Positions 26,512-35,259 of a stretch of 64,000 nucleotides of DNA are shown in pieces. The notes beneath the pieces are model-generated. The model ran no database searches, was not told the origin of the DNA, and worked only from the letters and a program-made list of their open reading frames with translations. The stretch is taken from the NCBI GenBank assembly GCA_947488295.1, contig CANKYU010000001.1:62001-126000 (forward strand), read 5' to 3'. Numbering within the stretch: the stretch's first letter is position 1; every line of letters begins with the position of its first letter. Made by a program: the position numbers and the translations under genes. Source of the DNA: an uncultured Anderseniella sp. Lineage in GTDB: Bacteria; Pseudomonadota; Alphaproteobacteria; Rhizobiales; Aestuariivirgaceae.

Positions 26512-27202
26512 GGTCAGTTTTCCTAATTGGATTTATCAGTCTTGGTTCAAACGACAAATGCTGCCCTGCACCGAAGCGATCTGCTGCAACAAGGTTGAGC
26601 AGTGCTGGTCCAATGACAGGCCCCAATACAACCGGACATGCTTCCGGTCTGGAGTTATGTTACATTTACACTAAATTTTTGCCCGGACCGTGGTTGCCAG
26701 CGTTGTCATCAGCGTTGTTTTTTGCGGATCAGACCGTTGAATCTCACCAGGAAGGGCATCGTTACGTCAACCCGGTGTTGTCTTGGATTGCCATTGAAGC
26801 TACATGCTCCGAACGCAGAACATATCATTGAAACGTCACTGATCCTGCCCGAAGCCAGGCGCCATGCGGTTTGGGCCCAGGTGTGCGAAATCTCGAGATA
26901 CCGGGGGCATTGAGGGTTTGCCGCCAGAACACGGTGTGGACATTTCTTCATGAGATAATGACGCGTTGGTTTCAAAAAGCCTGCCGGTCCCGCTGCCGAC
27001 AGCTTGAAAACATCACGGCATGCACCAAGTGACTGTTGGTTTCCCGTCATGAGGCGGTCGTCATGTTGCGTGGAGAAAAGCGCTGGTTGTGGGGTGGACA
27101 ACGACACACGGATAACGGCACACGCTGTCTGTTCAGAAGTTGGAGTTGAGAATTGTTGGGTCTGCTGTCTGTTGAAGTAACAAAACCTGTGAAGGTTCGG
27201 TT
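26512..27202. other. Non-coding stretch of 691 bp
   Basis: I see no convincing gene. Open frames on either strand have unlikely composition and overlap the conserved upstream block at 26689-26747. The left part is the TPR gene leader (178 bp to the block) and the right part is the upstream region of the SARP-hydrolase gene. The function of the middle is unclear. Confidence 0.55.
26689..26747 (-). promoter_or_regulatory. Conserved upstream block, copy 2 (TPR gene)
   Basis: Second copy of the block described at 25809-25866, with the identical core cagcgttgtcatcagcgt. It lies 178 bp 5' of the TPR start, a longer leader than that of the OMP gene. Confidence 0.6.
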
Positions 27203-28831
27203 TTGAGTACACCAAACCATGAAATCCAGATCTGCCTTCTGGGCGAAGTTCGGGTTATTCATGATGGCGCCGAGCTGGCGCTGCCGCCCTCCCGCAAGGC
27301 GCGGGCGGTGCTGGGCTATCTGGCGGCTTCGGGACGGCCTCACCGCCGGGAACGCCTGTGTGAAATCTTCTGGGATGTGCCTGACGATCCGCGGGGTTCG
27401 CTGCGCTGGGCGCTCAGCAAGCTGCGCAGTGCCATTGAGAAAGACGAAACCAGATACATAGCTGCCGACCGCGAGCGTATTGCCCTGGACGGGTCCAGTG
27501 TCAGCATAGATTTTGTGAAGATCCGCGACCGGCTTTTCGACAATCCTATCTTTATTCCCCCTGATGAGTTGAGGCAAATGGCAGATGCCCTGTCCCTGAC
27601 ATTCATGGATGGGCTGAACAATGCGGGCAAGGGAGAGTTTCAATCCTGGCTGGCCACCGAGCGGGAGCATGCCCGGATAATGGCCACAAACGTGCTCAGA
27701 CGGCTTTCACTGCATCCGGAGATTGAGCCGAAAGAAACCGTGAAATGGTCGCGCCTTTGGCAGCAGGCCGACCCGTACAATGTCGGGGCGGCAAAGTCGC
27801 TGGTCGCCAACCTGGCGGCTGCCGGACGCGACAAGGAAGCGATCCAGTTCGTACAGGGCTTCAAGAAGGCTTTCGAACAGGCAGGCTTTGATGTGCCGGA
27901 CCTGACGGCGATTGAGACGACCGGGCAGGTTCAGGCAAACTTGGAAGCAGGAGAGGTGAAAGTTGCATCGCCTCGTCGCATGCTGTGCCAGCAGGATATC
28001 GGGTTTTGCACTGCCGAAGACGGTGCGCGTATTGCCTATGCATCGGTCGGTTCCGGTGCGCCGCTTGTGAAAGCAGCCAACTGGCTGAACCATCTTGAAT
28101 TTGACTGGGGAAGCCCGATCTGGGGTCGAACGTTTGCGGCTGCTGCCAAGTGCCGGACTTTCATTCGCTACGACGAACGCGGCAACGGCCTTTCAGACTG
28201 GGACGTCGAAGAAATCAGCTTTGAGGCTTTTGTCCGGGACCTGGAGACAGTTGCCGATGCGCTCGGTCTGGAGAGGTTTCCGTTACTGGGGATATCGCAA
28301 GGCTGTGCCGTCTCCATCGAATACGCGGTGAGACATCCTGAACGGGTGTCCGGTCTGGTGCTCGTTTCAGGTTATGCGACCGGTTGGCGCATTGGCGCGT
28401 CAGCCGAAGAAAAGGAACGGCGCGAAGCGGTTCTCACGCTGACAAAACATGGATGGGGAACCAGCAACCCGGCCTACCGCCACATATTTTCACAAACCTT
28501 CATGCCCGATGCCAAGCCTGAAGACCTGGAATGGTTCGATGAGTTTCAACGGCAATGCACGTCGCCGGAAAACGCGGTCAGATTCCAGAACGCCTTTGGT
28601 GACATCGATGTGCGCGAAAGCCTCGCGAAAGTGGCGGTGCCAACAATTGTTTTCCACTCCCATGACGACCAGCGCGTTTCACTCGAGCAGGGCCGTGAGC
28701 TGGCGATCGGTATTCCCAATGCGCGTTTTGTGCCGCTCGAAAGCCGTAATCACATCCTGCTGGATCACGAACCGGCCTGGGCAGTCTGCCGGGAAGCCAT
28801 AGCGTCATTCCTGACTGAACACGGAATCTGA
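27203..28831 (+). CDS. SARP/BTAD-type regulator fused to alpha/beta hydrolase
   Basis: 542 residues in two parts. Residues 1-100 are a winged-helix domain (EIQICLLGEVRVIHDGAELA, LPPSRKARAVLGYLAA, SLRWALSKLR), and 100-245 are a helical BTAD-like region. Residues 262-542 are an alpha/beta hydrolase with nucleophile S365 in GISQG, acid D488 or D489 in FHSHDDQR, and H517 in SRNHILL. The triad looks complete. In related proteins the hydrolase fold may serve as a ligand sensor for the DNA-binding part. The start is TTG 27203 with GAAGG upstream; no ATG is in frame near it. It has no obvious operon partner. Confidence 0.82.
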   Translation: MSTPNHEIQICLLGEVRVIHDGAELALPPSRKARAVLGYLAASGRPHRRERLCEIFWDVPDDPRGSLRWALSKLRSAIEKDETRYIAADRERIALDGSSVSIDFVKIRDRLFDNPIFIPPDELRQMADALSLTFMDGLNNAGKGEFQSWLATEREHARIMATNVLRRLSLHPEIEPKETVKWSRLWQQADPYNVGAAKSLVANLAAAGRDKEAIQFVQGFKKAFEQAGFDVPDLTAIETTGQVQANLEAGEVKVASPRRMLCQQDIGFCTAEDGARIAYASVGSGAPLVKAANWLNHLEFDWGSPIWGRTFAAAAKCRTFIRYDERGNGLSDWDVEEISFEAFVRDLETVADALGLERFPLLGISQGCAVSIEYAVRHPERVSGLVLVSGYATGWRIGASAEEKERREAVLTLTKHGWGTSNPAYRHIFSQTFMPDAKPEDLEWFDEFQRQCTSPENAVRFQNAFGDIDVRESLAKVAVPTIVFHSHDDQRVSLEQGRELAIGIPNARFVPLESRNHILLDHEPAWAVCREAIASFLTEHGI

Positions 28832-28868
28832 CTTTATCCAGCTCCCGAATGGTTCAACAAATATCAGA

Positions 28869-30098
28869 CTAGTCCGGTTTTGCCGCATTTGCGGCGGTTG
28901 CGAGTCTGGAAAACAGCGGATGCGAGCGTTGTGCCGTGCGGAACCGGGTCGCCTGTGTGGCAGCATTGCCGGCATAGTCTGTGTAGTCCCGTGCAATCTT
29001 CAGGATACCTGCCGCACACTTTTCATCTGACCGGCCCGCCTCGCCATTGCCGTTTCGAATGTACTCCTGCAACGTGCAGTTTGCAGAAACCACGAGCGGT
29101 TTTGCGCCCGCAACGGCATCGATGCAGATCCCCGACCCGCGATCAGTATAGCGGTCCGCTTCATAGGGGACCAGAACCGCGTGGCTGGTTGCCAGGCAGT
29201 GCCAGTGGCCTGCGACCCCTGGAGGGTGCTGTACCACTTCAAAATCAGTGCCGGAATTCGTCAGGTCCCGTATCACCCGGTTGAACAGCCTGCTGTTCTT
29301 GACGATGCCGGCGTGGATTGTCAGCTTGAGGCCGGGATCAGACGGCCTGTCGGCGAGCCGGTGATATGCGCTGGCTATCGATGCCAGCCTCTGGTGCCCT
29401 TTCTCGCGGCGAACGGTACCCAGGACAGCCAGCCGAAACGTGTCTGCGGGGCTGGCGACGGGTCCCGGGTTCTGGCGCAGATCAGACAGCTCAAGCTTGC
29501 AGATTTTATCCTCGTCATGACCCAGTTGCAGCAGTTGACGGGCAAATGCATCGGTTTCTGCATACATGAACACTTCGGTGAATTGCCGCGCCGAGCGCAG
29601 TCTTGCGTGAACTGCTGCGGCGGAATGCTGGTTCTCCAGCGGACGCAACTGGCGTAAATGCAGGGACGGCCATCGCTGGCGCGGCCAGCGTTCCAACGCC
29701 GCCAGCAGGATATCAAACAAGAACGTGGACCCGGTGTGCACCAGGATTGCATCATCACACGAGACCTGCTGTGCCTGAAAGTGATCAAGAAGGGCCGAGG
29801 TGAAATCCGAGCGTTGGCGCGAAAGCGCCGGTTTGCCTTGTAACAATTGCCCGAAATTACCTGCAATACGACGCAGGGTGTTCCGGGGCGGCGCATCCGC
29901 AACGTACGAGTTGCCGGGAAACCGGCGATGAAGTTCGGCCTGGTCAATGGTAACGGCTGCCGGCAGGGTCACCGGGCACAAGATCTGGACAGACCCTTTT
30001 ATGTGCGCAGCCAGAATCTGGTTGGCGACGTAGTTGTGGCCACCATCATGTTCGAAGTCGGGGTCAAGGATAATGACGCGCGTTGCGGAGCTGGCCAA
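28869..30098 (-). CDS. Glycosyltransferase (GT-B-like)
   Basis: 409 residues. The N-terminal part contains VIILDPDFEHDGGHNYVANQ, typical of a GT-B acceptor domain. The C-terminal part has FRLAVLGTVRREKGHQRLAS, HAGIVKNSRL and VLVPYEADRYTDRGSG, resembling the nucleotide-sugar domain of GT4-like enzymes. The sugar and acceptor are unknown. Start is probably TTG 30098, five bases after the preceding gene's stop; GAGTGAG lies upstream. It is the last of five glycosyltransferase genes on this strand. Confidence 0.75.
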   Translation of the reverse strand: MASSATRVIILDPDFEHDGGHNYVANQILAAHIKGSVQILCPVTLPAAVTIDQAELHRRFPGNSYVADAPPRNTLRRIAGNFGQLLQGKPALSRQRSDFTSALLDHFQAQQVSCDDAILVHTGSTFLFDILLAALERWPRQRWPSLHLRQLRPLENQHSAAAVHARLRSARQFTEVFMYAETDAFARQLLQLGHDEDKICKLELSDLRQNPGPVASPADTFRLAVLGTVRREKGHQRLASIASAYHRLADRPSDPGLKLTIHAGIVKNSRLFNRVIRDLTNSGTDFEVVQHPPGVAGHWHCLATSHAVLVPYEADRYTDRGSGICIDAVAGAKPLVVSANCTLQEYIRNGNGEAGRSDEKCAAGILKIARDYTDYAGNAATQATRFRTAQRSHPLFSRLATAANAAKPD

Positions 30099-30102
30099 CT
30101 GA

Positions 30103-31134
30103 TCAACTCACTCTGACAAAGTCGACGGGAGTGATGCGGCCATACCTTGATGCCGGGTACTTCCGTCGATTGATAACTGTATCTATCGGTACGAGTAACT
30201 TTCGCTCCAGCCAGCGTACAGCCTTGTTGCCGAATACCTTTCTGGGTTTTCGCAACCAGTTCTTGCCCAGCATGCGCTGGCGGCGGACGAAGTTGTGCAC
30301 TGGCTTGGCGTCAGGGTGGCGGGGTGTCAGCCCGTATTTCGCGGCAAGGCTGGTTTCGGTCAAATCGGTCCAGGCCTCGCACCAGCGGACTTCAAAGAAC
30401 TCCCGGTCTGCGCGGGGAATTTCTCCGGGCGGCACATAGGTGACGATGGATCCGGGTTCCAGCATGATTTTTTCGCCGCATTCATGGATGCGCAGCTGAA
30501 ACTCTCCATACTCGTACATGTTTACGATGTTGTCGTCATATGGCCCGAGTTTGTCAAAAGCTTCCATTGCGACCAGCTGGGCATGCAACTCAGCCACCCT
30601 GGTTTCAGTTCGTTCAAGCTTGTGCCGGACATCGTCAAGCCTGACATGCGCATTGTAGTGCAAGTCATGATAAAACCGCGCGCCATCCGAGGTCTCGCGC
30701 AATTCCAGTTCACCGTCATAGCCGTGCAGGAATGTGGCTTCCGGCAAATGTTCGCAGATAACCGGCCCGACCACCCAGGCACCGGTTTCCTCCGCGCAAT
30801 TGATCAATGGCTCCAGCCAGCCTTCTGTGACCAGGGTGTCATTGTCGACGAAAGCCACATATTTGGTGTCGATCAGTTCTATGGCCTTGTTGCGTGTCTG
30901 ATTTGGCGTTGCGATATCCTTCGAGCGCATCAGTGTCAGGCCGTTTTCCCTGCAGCGTTGCTCCATGTACTGCCTCGCATCTTGCGATGCGCCGGTGTCC
31001 ATGACGATAATTCTCACCCCGGTGGGTGTCGTCTCTATCAAACGGTCCAGCACCTGACCCGAAAGTGCGAAAGTGTCGCGGGGGATCATGGCAATAGTGA
31101 CCAGATCACCAAGTTTTCCGTAAGGCTTCGTCAT
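30103..31134 (-). CDS. Glycosyltransferase family 2 protein
   Basis: 343 residues from ATG 31134. GT2 features are VTIAMIPRDTFALSGQVLDR, RIIVMDTGASQDARQYMEQR, TPNQTRNKAIELIDTKYVAF and the DxD-type VDNDTLVTEGWLEPL. The C-terminal part is rich in basic residues and has no membrane span, so it is probably peripheral at the inner membrane. It transfers a sugar from an NDP donor in an inverting reaction; the product is unknown. It is tightly linked to the GT-B gene downstream. Confidence 0.82.
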   Translation of the reverse strand: MTKPYGKLGDLVTIAMIPRDTFALSGQVLDRLIETTPTGVRIIVMDTGASQDARQYMEQRCRENGLTLMRSKDIATPNQTRNKAIELIDTKYVAFVDNDTLVTEGWLEPLINCAEETGAWVVGPVICEHLPEATFLHGYDGELELRETSDGARFYHDLHYNAHVRLDDVRHKLERTETRVAELHAQLVAMEAFDKLGPYDDNIVNMYEYGEFQLRIHECGEKIMLEPGSIVTYVPPGEIPRADREFFEVRWCEAWTDLTETSLAAKYGLTPRHPDAKPVHNFVRRQRMLGKNWLRKPRKVFGNKAVRWLERKLLVPIDTVINRRKYPASRYGRITPVDFVRVS

Positions 31135-31324
31135 CGCTCCATCACATCGGTTCTTGTTCACCTGTAGCGCGCATACATTTTGACCACACAAGACAATTGC
31201 ACCGCATGTTGCGGGTCATTCTAAAATTTGCAATTCAGCAACTCAATCTCACGTTTGCAGGTTTTGGGGATAACGTTGCGTGATCTGCCGTTCTGCATCT
31301 CCCGGTTTCAGATACTGTGGAGCG

Positions 31325-32323
31325 TCAGTTCATGAGTTGAGGATTTTCCGATATATGGGTTTTGAGGTGGCCAGACTGTGAACGTTGAAGCGCCTGTCTG
31401 AGTTTTCCGGTAATTCGCCATTTTACGTACACCAACAGATAGTGGATGACTTCCCGGATTGTCTGGCCGGTGCCGAGATGGGCCGCCCTTAGATCCTGCA
31501 TCGCGGTTTCGTAGTAGGCGATGTTTTGCCGGCCGACAAAACCGGCAATGTCGGCGAACCTGCTTAACGGTCCAAGGCTCCACGGTTTGAAATGCCCGGC
31601 ATAATGAATCAGGCAAGCCGGCCAATCCGCAGGGGCGCTGCCGTTCAGATGGTTCCAGCGAAATGGCAATCGCCGGTAGCGGCCCGCAAGCACCGCGTTA
31701 AGTGCGCACTGGTCATTGAAGGTAAGGATCTCGGGACGCTCGGTGAATATCGCTGTTGCGGCCGGGCCAATGCCGTCGTCCACCCATCGTGCCAGATCGA
31801 CAACCATAAGGCCGGAGTTGAAGTAACCGGCGTCAGCCGGTAGGCCGAGCTTGTCGCGAAAACTGGCCAGTGTGCCGTCTGCAACGACGGCGAGATCGTC
31901 AACGGCAGCTACGGCGAACCCGTGCATGTCCGTCCCGACAAGCTCGTTCACATCGCCGACAAATCGGGTGTCGCTATCGACGACGATCACCCGCTCAACT
32001 CCTTTTTCGAGCCACTCGTCCATGCGCAGCGGACCAAACTTGGCTGCCGACTGGCCCCGCTGCGACGCCCAGGGTTCACACCAGGAAGGGTCGACCTCCA
32101 CAAACCGTACAGTGATACCTGCCCTGGTCATGAACTCCCTGGCGCTCTGTATTGAGGTCTTGCTGACACCATGTGTGAGGATCGTGACAGGTGGCGGAGC
32201 GCCGGTGCAGTGTTCCGTCATGGAGCGGGCAGATATGCAGGTGATCGGCAGGAACCCATCGTCGGTCGAGTACAGCACCACCGTGCCACCTGTTTCAGTT
32301 CCGGGCGGCATGTGTCGGTCCAT
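31325..32323 (-). CDS. Glycosyltransferase, GT8-like
   Basis: 332 residues with GT8 marks: VVLYSTDDGFLPITCISARS at the start, RVIVVDSDTRFVGDVNEL (metal-binding DxD), AGYFNSGLMVVDLARW, FNDQCALNAVLAGR and a C-terminal HYAGHFKPW. GT8 enzymes are retaining transferases, for example in lipopolysaccharide core synthesis. The start overlaps the end of the preceding gene by 29 bp. A 190-bp gap separates it from the next gene downstream. Confidence 0.82.
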   Translation of the reverse strand: MDRHMPPGTETGGTVVLYSTDDGFLPITCISARSMTEHCTGAPPPVTILTHGVSKTSIQSAREFMTRAGITVRFVEVDPSWCEPWASQRGQSAAKFGPLRMDEWLEKGVERVIVVDSDTRFVGDVNELVGTDMHGFAVAAVDDLAVVADGTLASFRDKLGLPADAGYFNSGLMVVDLARWVDDGIGPAATAIFTERPEILTFNDQCALNAVLAGRYRRLPFRWNHLNGSAPADWPACLIHYAGHFKPWSLGPLSRFADIAGFVGRQNIAYYETAMQDLRAAHLGTGQTIREVIHYLLVYVKWRITGKLRQALQRSQSGHLKTHISENPQLMN

Positions 32324-33191
32324 GTACCAGTTGGCGAGGGGTTATCCCGAAATGTTCGATCAGGCGCTGCACGGATGCATCGTTCTGCCGGCCCCAGATA
32401 TTGTCCACGGACAGCTTGCTGCCATTCCAGAAAGGAATTGAGGGATGCACCACAGCAGCGGGGCCTACCTGAACCGCTGATGTGCCGTTTCGCACCGCCA
32501 TGGCTTTCAGCCAAAGGTCATCGGCAGTGGGACAAAGGGCCTGAAAAAGCGACGCGTCCTGAACCTCGCAGGTAAAACAATGCGGCGGATAGAGGACACC
32601 GCCCACACCAAGAGGCAGTATGGAGAAGGAGGGTGTGTTGTGAGTTGTCATCGGCCATTCGCGATAGGGCCTCAGCTGATCGTCATCGGTCAGGCTGATC
32701 TGCCGCGAACGCCAGCAGATGATCTTGTCCGGATAGGTTTCATGCCCGCTGACCAGTCCGTCAAGCCAGTCTGACGGATACAGCTTGTCGTCATCGCATG
32801 TTACGATCAGATGATCGGGAAACTCCGCCAGGGCATGAACGAATTTGTTGAATGAGCCGAAATTCTCGGGCGTGTACCTGATCTCCAGACCATACCGCAG
32901 CAGTTTCTGCAATGTGGCCGGGATTTGCACGTTCGCACATTCTTCCTGCGACAGGTACAGGATGAGGCGGTCCGGTCTGACCGTCTGGCCAAGCAGGGAT
33001 TTTATGCAATTGTGCAGGCGCGCAAAGCGGTCGGGAAACGAGGTCAGGCTCACAATAACCTGACGATCCGGCGATCTGACCGGCGGAACCCTGCGATGTC
33101 TTGCAAACTGAAATTGCACGCGGCAAAGCGCCGGCGGATACAACAGTCGCTCGGTCACGTCGGATATGATCGCTCGGAGTTTGGGACGCAC
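32295..33191 (-). CDS. Glycosyltransferase-like protein
   Basis: About 298 residues from GTG 33191, three bases after the previous gene's stop; the frame is open further but overlaps that gene. Sequence such as VIVSLTSFPDRFARLHNCIK, SLLGQTVRPDRLILYLSQEE, FGSFNKFVHALAEFPDHLIV and TCDDDKLYPSDWLDGLV (DxD) marks a GT-A-type transferase. It has CPTADDLWLKAMAVRNGT and a C-terminal VHPSIPFWNGSKLSVDNIWG. Substrate unknown. It is part of the five-gene glycosyltransferase group. Confidence 0.75.
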   Translation of the reverse strand: MRPKLRAIISDVTERLLYPPALCRVQFQFARHRRVPPVRSPDRQVIVSLTSFPDRFARLHNCIKSLLGQTVRPDRLILYLSQEECANVQIPATLQKLLRYGLEIRYTPENFGSFNKFVHALAEFPDHLIVTCDDDKLYPSDWLDGLVSGHETYPDKIICWRSRQISLTDDDQLRPYREWPMTTHNTPSFSILPLGVGGVLYPPHCFTCEVQDASLFQALCPTADDLWLKAMAVRNGTSAVQVGPAAVVHPSIPFWNGSKLSVDNIWGRQNDASVQRLIEHFGITPRQLVHGPTHAARN

Positions 33192-33193
33192 GC

Positions 33194-33922
33194 CTACAAG
33201 TCCGTTCCGTTGGAGTTGATGTCCTTTCTTTGTGATGAGCCAGTGATGAGATCGATCAGGTGTTGCACATCCTGTTCCGGCAGACCTCCCTTGACATGAA
33301 CAAAGTGCGCGCCACGCCTTCCAGCAGTGTGGATCGCGGACGTGGAGTAAACGCGCTGGACCTGATGCCCGAACAATCCGATCCGGTCGAGGTTCTGGAA
33401 GTACAAACCTTCCCACAAAACCCGCTGGTTGCGCGGATGCCGATTTGCCAGCTTCGAAAGACTGCCCCGCGCGAGCTCCAGCCAGTCATCAAAGAAGCGT
33501 TTTGCGAAGTCACCGTTTTTGACGGCGATGAAGCCGGCATTGGGAAGACAGGCGGTGCGGTACCGAAGCGCTGCAGGTATGTTTGTCGGCAAGGGCACCC
33601 CTGCCACTCTTCTGCAGTCGCCGGAAAAGACAATTTCTTTTGAGGCATGTGGTGCAATCAGGTCCAACAGGCAACTTTCCTGGCTGCACACATAAGTGTC
33701 GGCATCAACCAGGACCACCATCTCGCTTGTCGAACGCGCAAGGTGTTGCCTGACCATCTCGATCTTGCTCCAGTTCACATGCATGTCGGGAAGCAGAATC
33801 TCGGAATAGGCCTGAAACTGGTGACCTCGGTTGTGGCAGAACTTCTGCCATAACCGCTTCGAGTGAAGCGCATAATGTTCCAGCTCCGCCGTGGCGAGCA
33901 TTATCACTTCTAACGATGTCAT
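33194..33922 (-). CDS. Glycosyltransferase-like protein (GT34/galactosyltransferase-type fold)
   Basis: 242 residues. LVDADTYVCSQESCLLDLIA gives the DxD site; KIEMVRQHLARSTSEMVVLV, NAGFIAVKNGDFAKRFFDDW and the C-terminal GAHFVHVKGG resemble GMA12/MNN10-type transferases. It is first in the group of five transferase genes, with no polymerase, flippase or export gene nearby. The group may therefore decorate an existing glycan or a protein. Confidence 0.7.
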   Translation of the reverse strand: MTSLEVIMLATAELEHYALHSKRLWQKFCHNRGHQFQAYSEILLPDMHVNWSKIEMVRQHLARSTSEMVVLVDADTYVCSQESCLLDLIAPHASKEIVFSGDCRRVAGVPLPTNIPAALRYRTACLPNAGFIAVKNGDFAKRFFDDWLELARGSLSKLANRHPRNQRVLWEGLYFQNLDRIGLFGHQVQRVYSTSAIHTAGRRGAHFVHVKGGLPEQDVQHLIDLITGSSQRKDINSNGTDL

Positions 33923-34221
33923 CTGTTGTGATTGCCGCTGTCTGTCGCTTCGGTTGTGTCAGTTATAGCAATGTTTTGTCGAACGCATATCGTTAATAGC
34001 TGACATACACAACATTGACGCCGGCGACGGAGCTGGAAAGTCTGCCGGGGTGCAGTGACGTTGTTGCTGTCTCCGCCGTCCAGGCCTTTGAGCACACGGG
34101 CATTGCAACAGGCACAGCAAAAGGCGAGATTGCAACTGCCTGCATGGTGCAAGGTTGAGATATCAAATGGTGACGGCACTGGAACGCGGCCTGTGAACGG
34201 GCTGCGGTTGAGGTGAGGATG

Positions 34222-34494
34222 ATGGCCACCAGATGGATAATCAGGAAGTACGAAAGCAATGCCCTGAAATGGGAAAAAGTACTGCCCGGTAACATGTCGA
34301 ACAAACGGGTTGAGGTGGTTCTGCAACGGCTGGTTTGCAAGAGCCTGAGCACCGATGAAATCCTGTCGTCGTCCCTGAATGCAGAAGCACCGGGGCGCAC
34401 CAGTCACCTGGACCGGGTTGGCAGCGGCACGCTGTTTATATACGGGCGCAATCCCTACTACACCGCTGAACACCGCCAGGCTGCTTCAATCTGA
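34222..34494 (+). CDS. Small hypothetical protein
   Basis: About 90 residues with charged, helical composition (IIRKYESNALKWEKVLPGNM, KRVEVVLQRLVCKSLSTDEI). No family recognised. The tandem ATG codons at 34219 and 34222 follow gaggtgagg. It is the only plus-strand gene between the glycosyltransferases and the BLUF gene. The opposite-strand frame here looks like a shadow. The 290 bp before it (33923-34212) shows nothing recognisable. Confidence 0.45.
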   Translation: MATRWIIRKYESNALKWEKVLPGNMSNKRVEVVLQRLVCKSLSTDEILSSSLNAEAPGRTSHLDRVGSGTLFIYGRNPYYTAEHRQAASI

Positions 34495-34527
34495 TGCTGG
34501 AATTGCCGCGGAAACTGCGCTGAAATC

Positions 34528-34992
34528 CTAATCGTCGGCAAATTCATCCGAATAAAACGACATCATGATGTCCAGGGCGTCGGTCAACTCGCCACCCCTG
34601 GCGCGAATCCAGAACTCCGGCGAGCCGAGGTCGGAATAGCCCTCGAATGTCTCAAGGTCGGATGCATCAGCATTGCGGAATCCCATCGACCAGTCGGGAA
34701 AATTCCGATCTGAAATCTCTCCCTGCTCCAGCACTACCTTGGTGTGGTGGCGCTTGTCGGCCTCGATTCTGGCGAAGGCGGCCAGCACCTTGTTTTCCGG
34801 TCCTTCCAGCAGCTGCATGAAATTGGCCCGGTTTTCGGATGGGGTGAATTTGTAGATCAGCAGGCCCGTGATGGCGTCTTGTGTGTTGTAATCGCGGCTT
34901 TTTTTCAGGATGGCGGCAAGGTCATCCTCGTTCATCGGCCGGGTGGCCTGGCTGACATAAATCAGATGGTACATGCGTCTGGTCGCTTTCAT
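34528..34992 (-). CDS. BLUF domain blue-light sensor protein
   Basis: About 154 residues from ATG 34992. The BLUF fold is complete: LIYVSQATRPMNEDDLAAIL with Tyr12, RDYNTQDAITGLLIYKF with Asn36, NFMQLLEGPENKVLAAFARI with Gln60, and NFPDWSMGF with Trp101/Met103. These residues form the flavin hydrogen-bond network, so light sensing should be intact. A short C-terminal extension after residue 105 may relay the signal. No output domain is attached, so it probably acts through a partner protein. A longer frame with start 35034 exists. Confidence 0.9.
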   Translation of the reverse strand: MKATRRMYHLIYVSQATRPMNEDDLAAILKKSRDYNTQDAITGLLIYKFTPSENRANFMQLLEGPENKVLAAFARIEADKRHHTKVVLEQGEISDRNFPDWSMGFRNADASDLETFEGYSDLGSPEFWIRARGGELTDALDIMMSFYSDEFADD

Positions 34993-35161
34993 GCCTGCTT
35001 CTTCGGGAGCCGGGCGGCAGTCGGCACTGTTCAATCAAAAACAGGCTTATACGCATCTCGGCAGCCCGCACAAGTGCTCTGTAACGGGTCGGCTAGCTGT
35101 GCGGATCAGTCTGCAGCGAACATTTCAGCTGCCGGCAAGATCGAATTATAAATTTCACATT

Positions 35162-35173
35162 ATCAAATTTGAT
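35162..35173. promoter_or_regulatory. Candidate operator palindrome upstream of the IclR gene
   Basis: The perfect 12-bp palindrome atcaaatttgat lies about 87 bp upstream of the IclR start, in an AT-rich stretch between divergent genes (34993-35259). A ttgact motif at 35193-35198 could be a -35 box. IclR proteins often bind palindromes near their own promoters; binding here is inferred. Confidence 0.4.
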
Positions 35174-35259
35174 TTCAAATAAGGAAATACAGTTGACTCC
35201 GGCACGCAGATTGCGTTTTCATATGTCAGGTTCTTCGACAAGGTGAATTGGATTGACGA

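Noticed and set aside
26709..27215. 168-codon minus-strand frame upstream of the TPR gene
   Set aside because: It overlaps the conserved non-coding block at 26689-26747, runs into the start of the SARP gene, and has no family or good ribosome site.
33919..34473. 184-codon minus-strand frame
   Set aside because: Composition unlike neighbours, no start signal; the plus-strand 90-residue frame with gaggtgagg is the better candidate.
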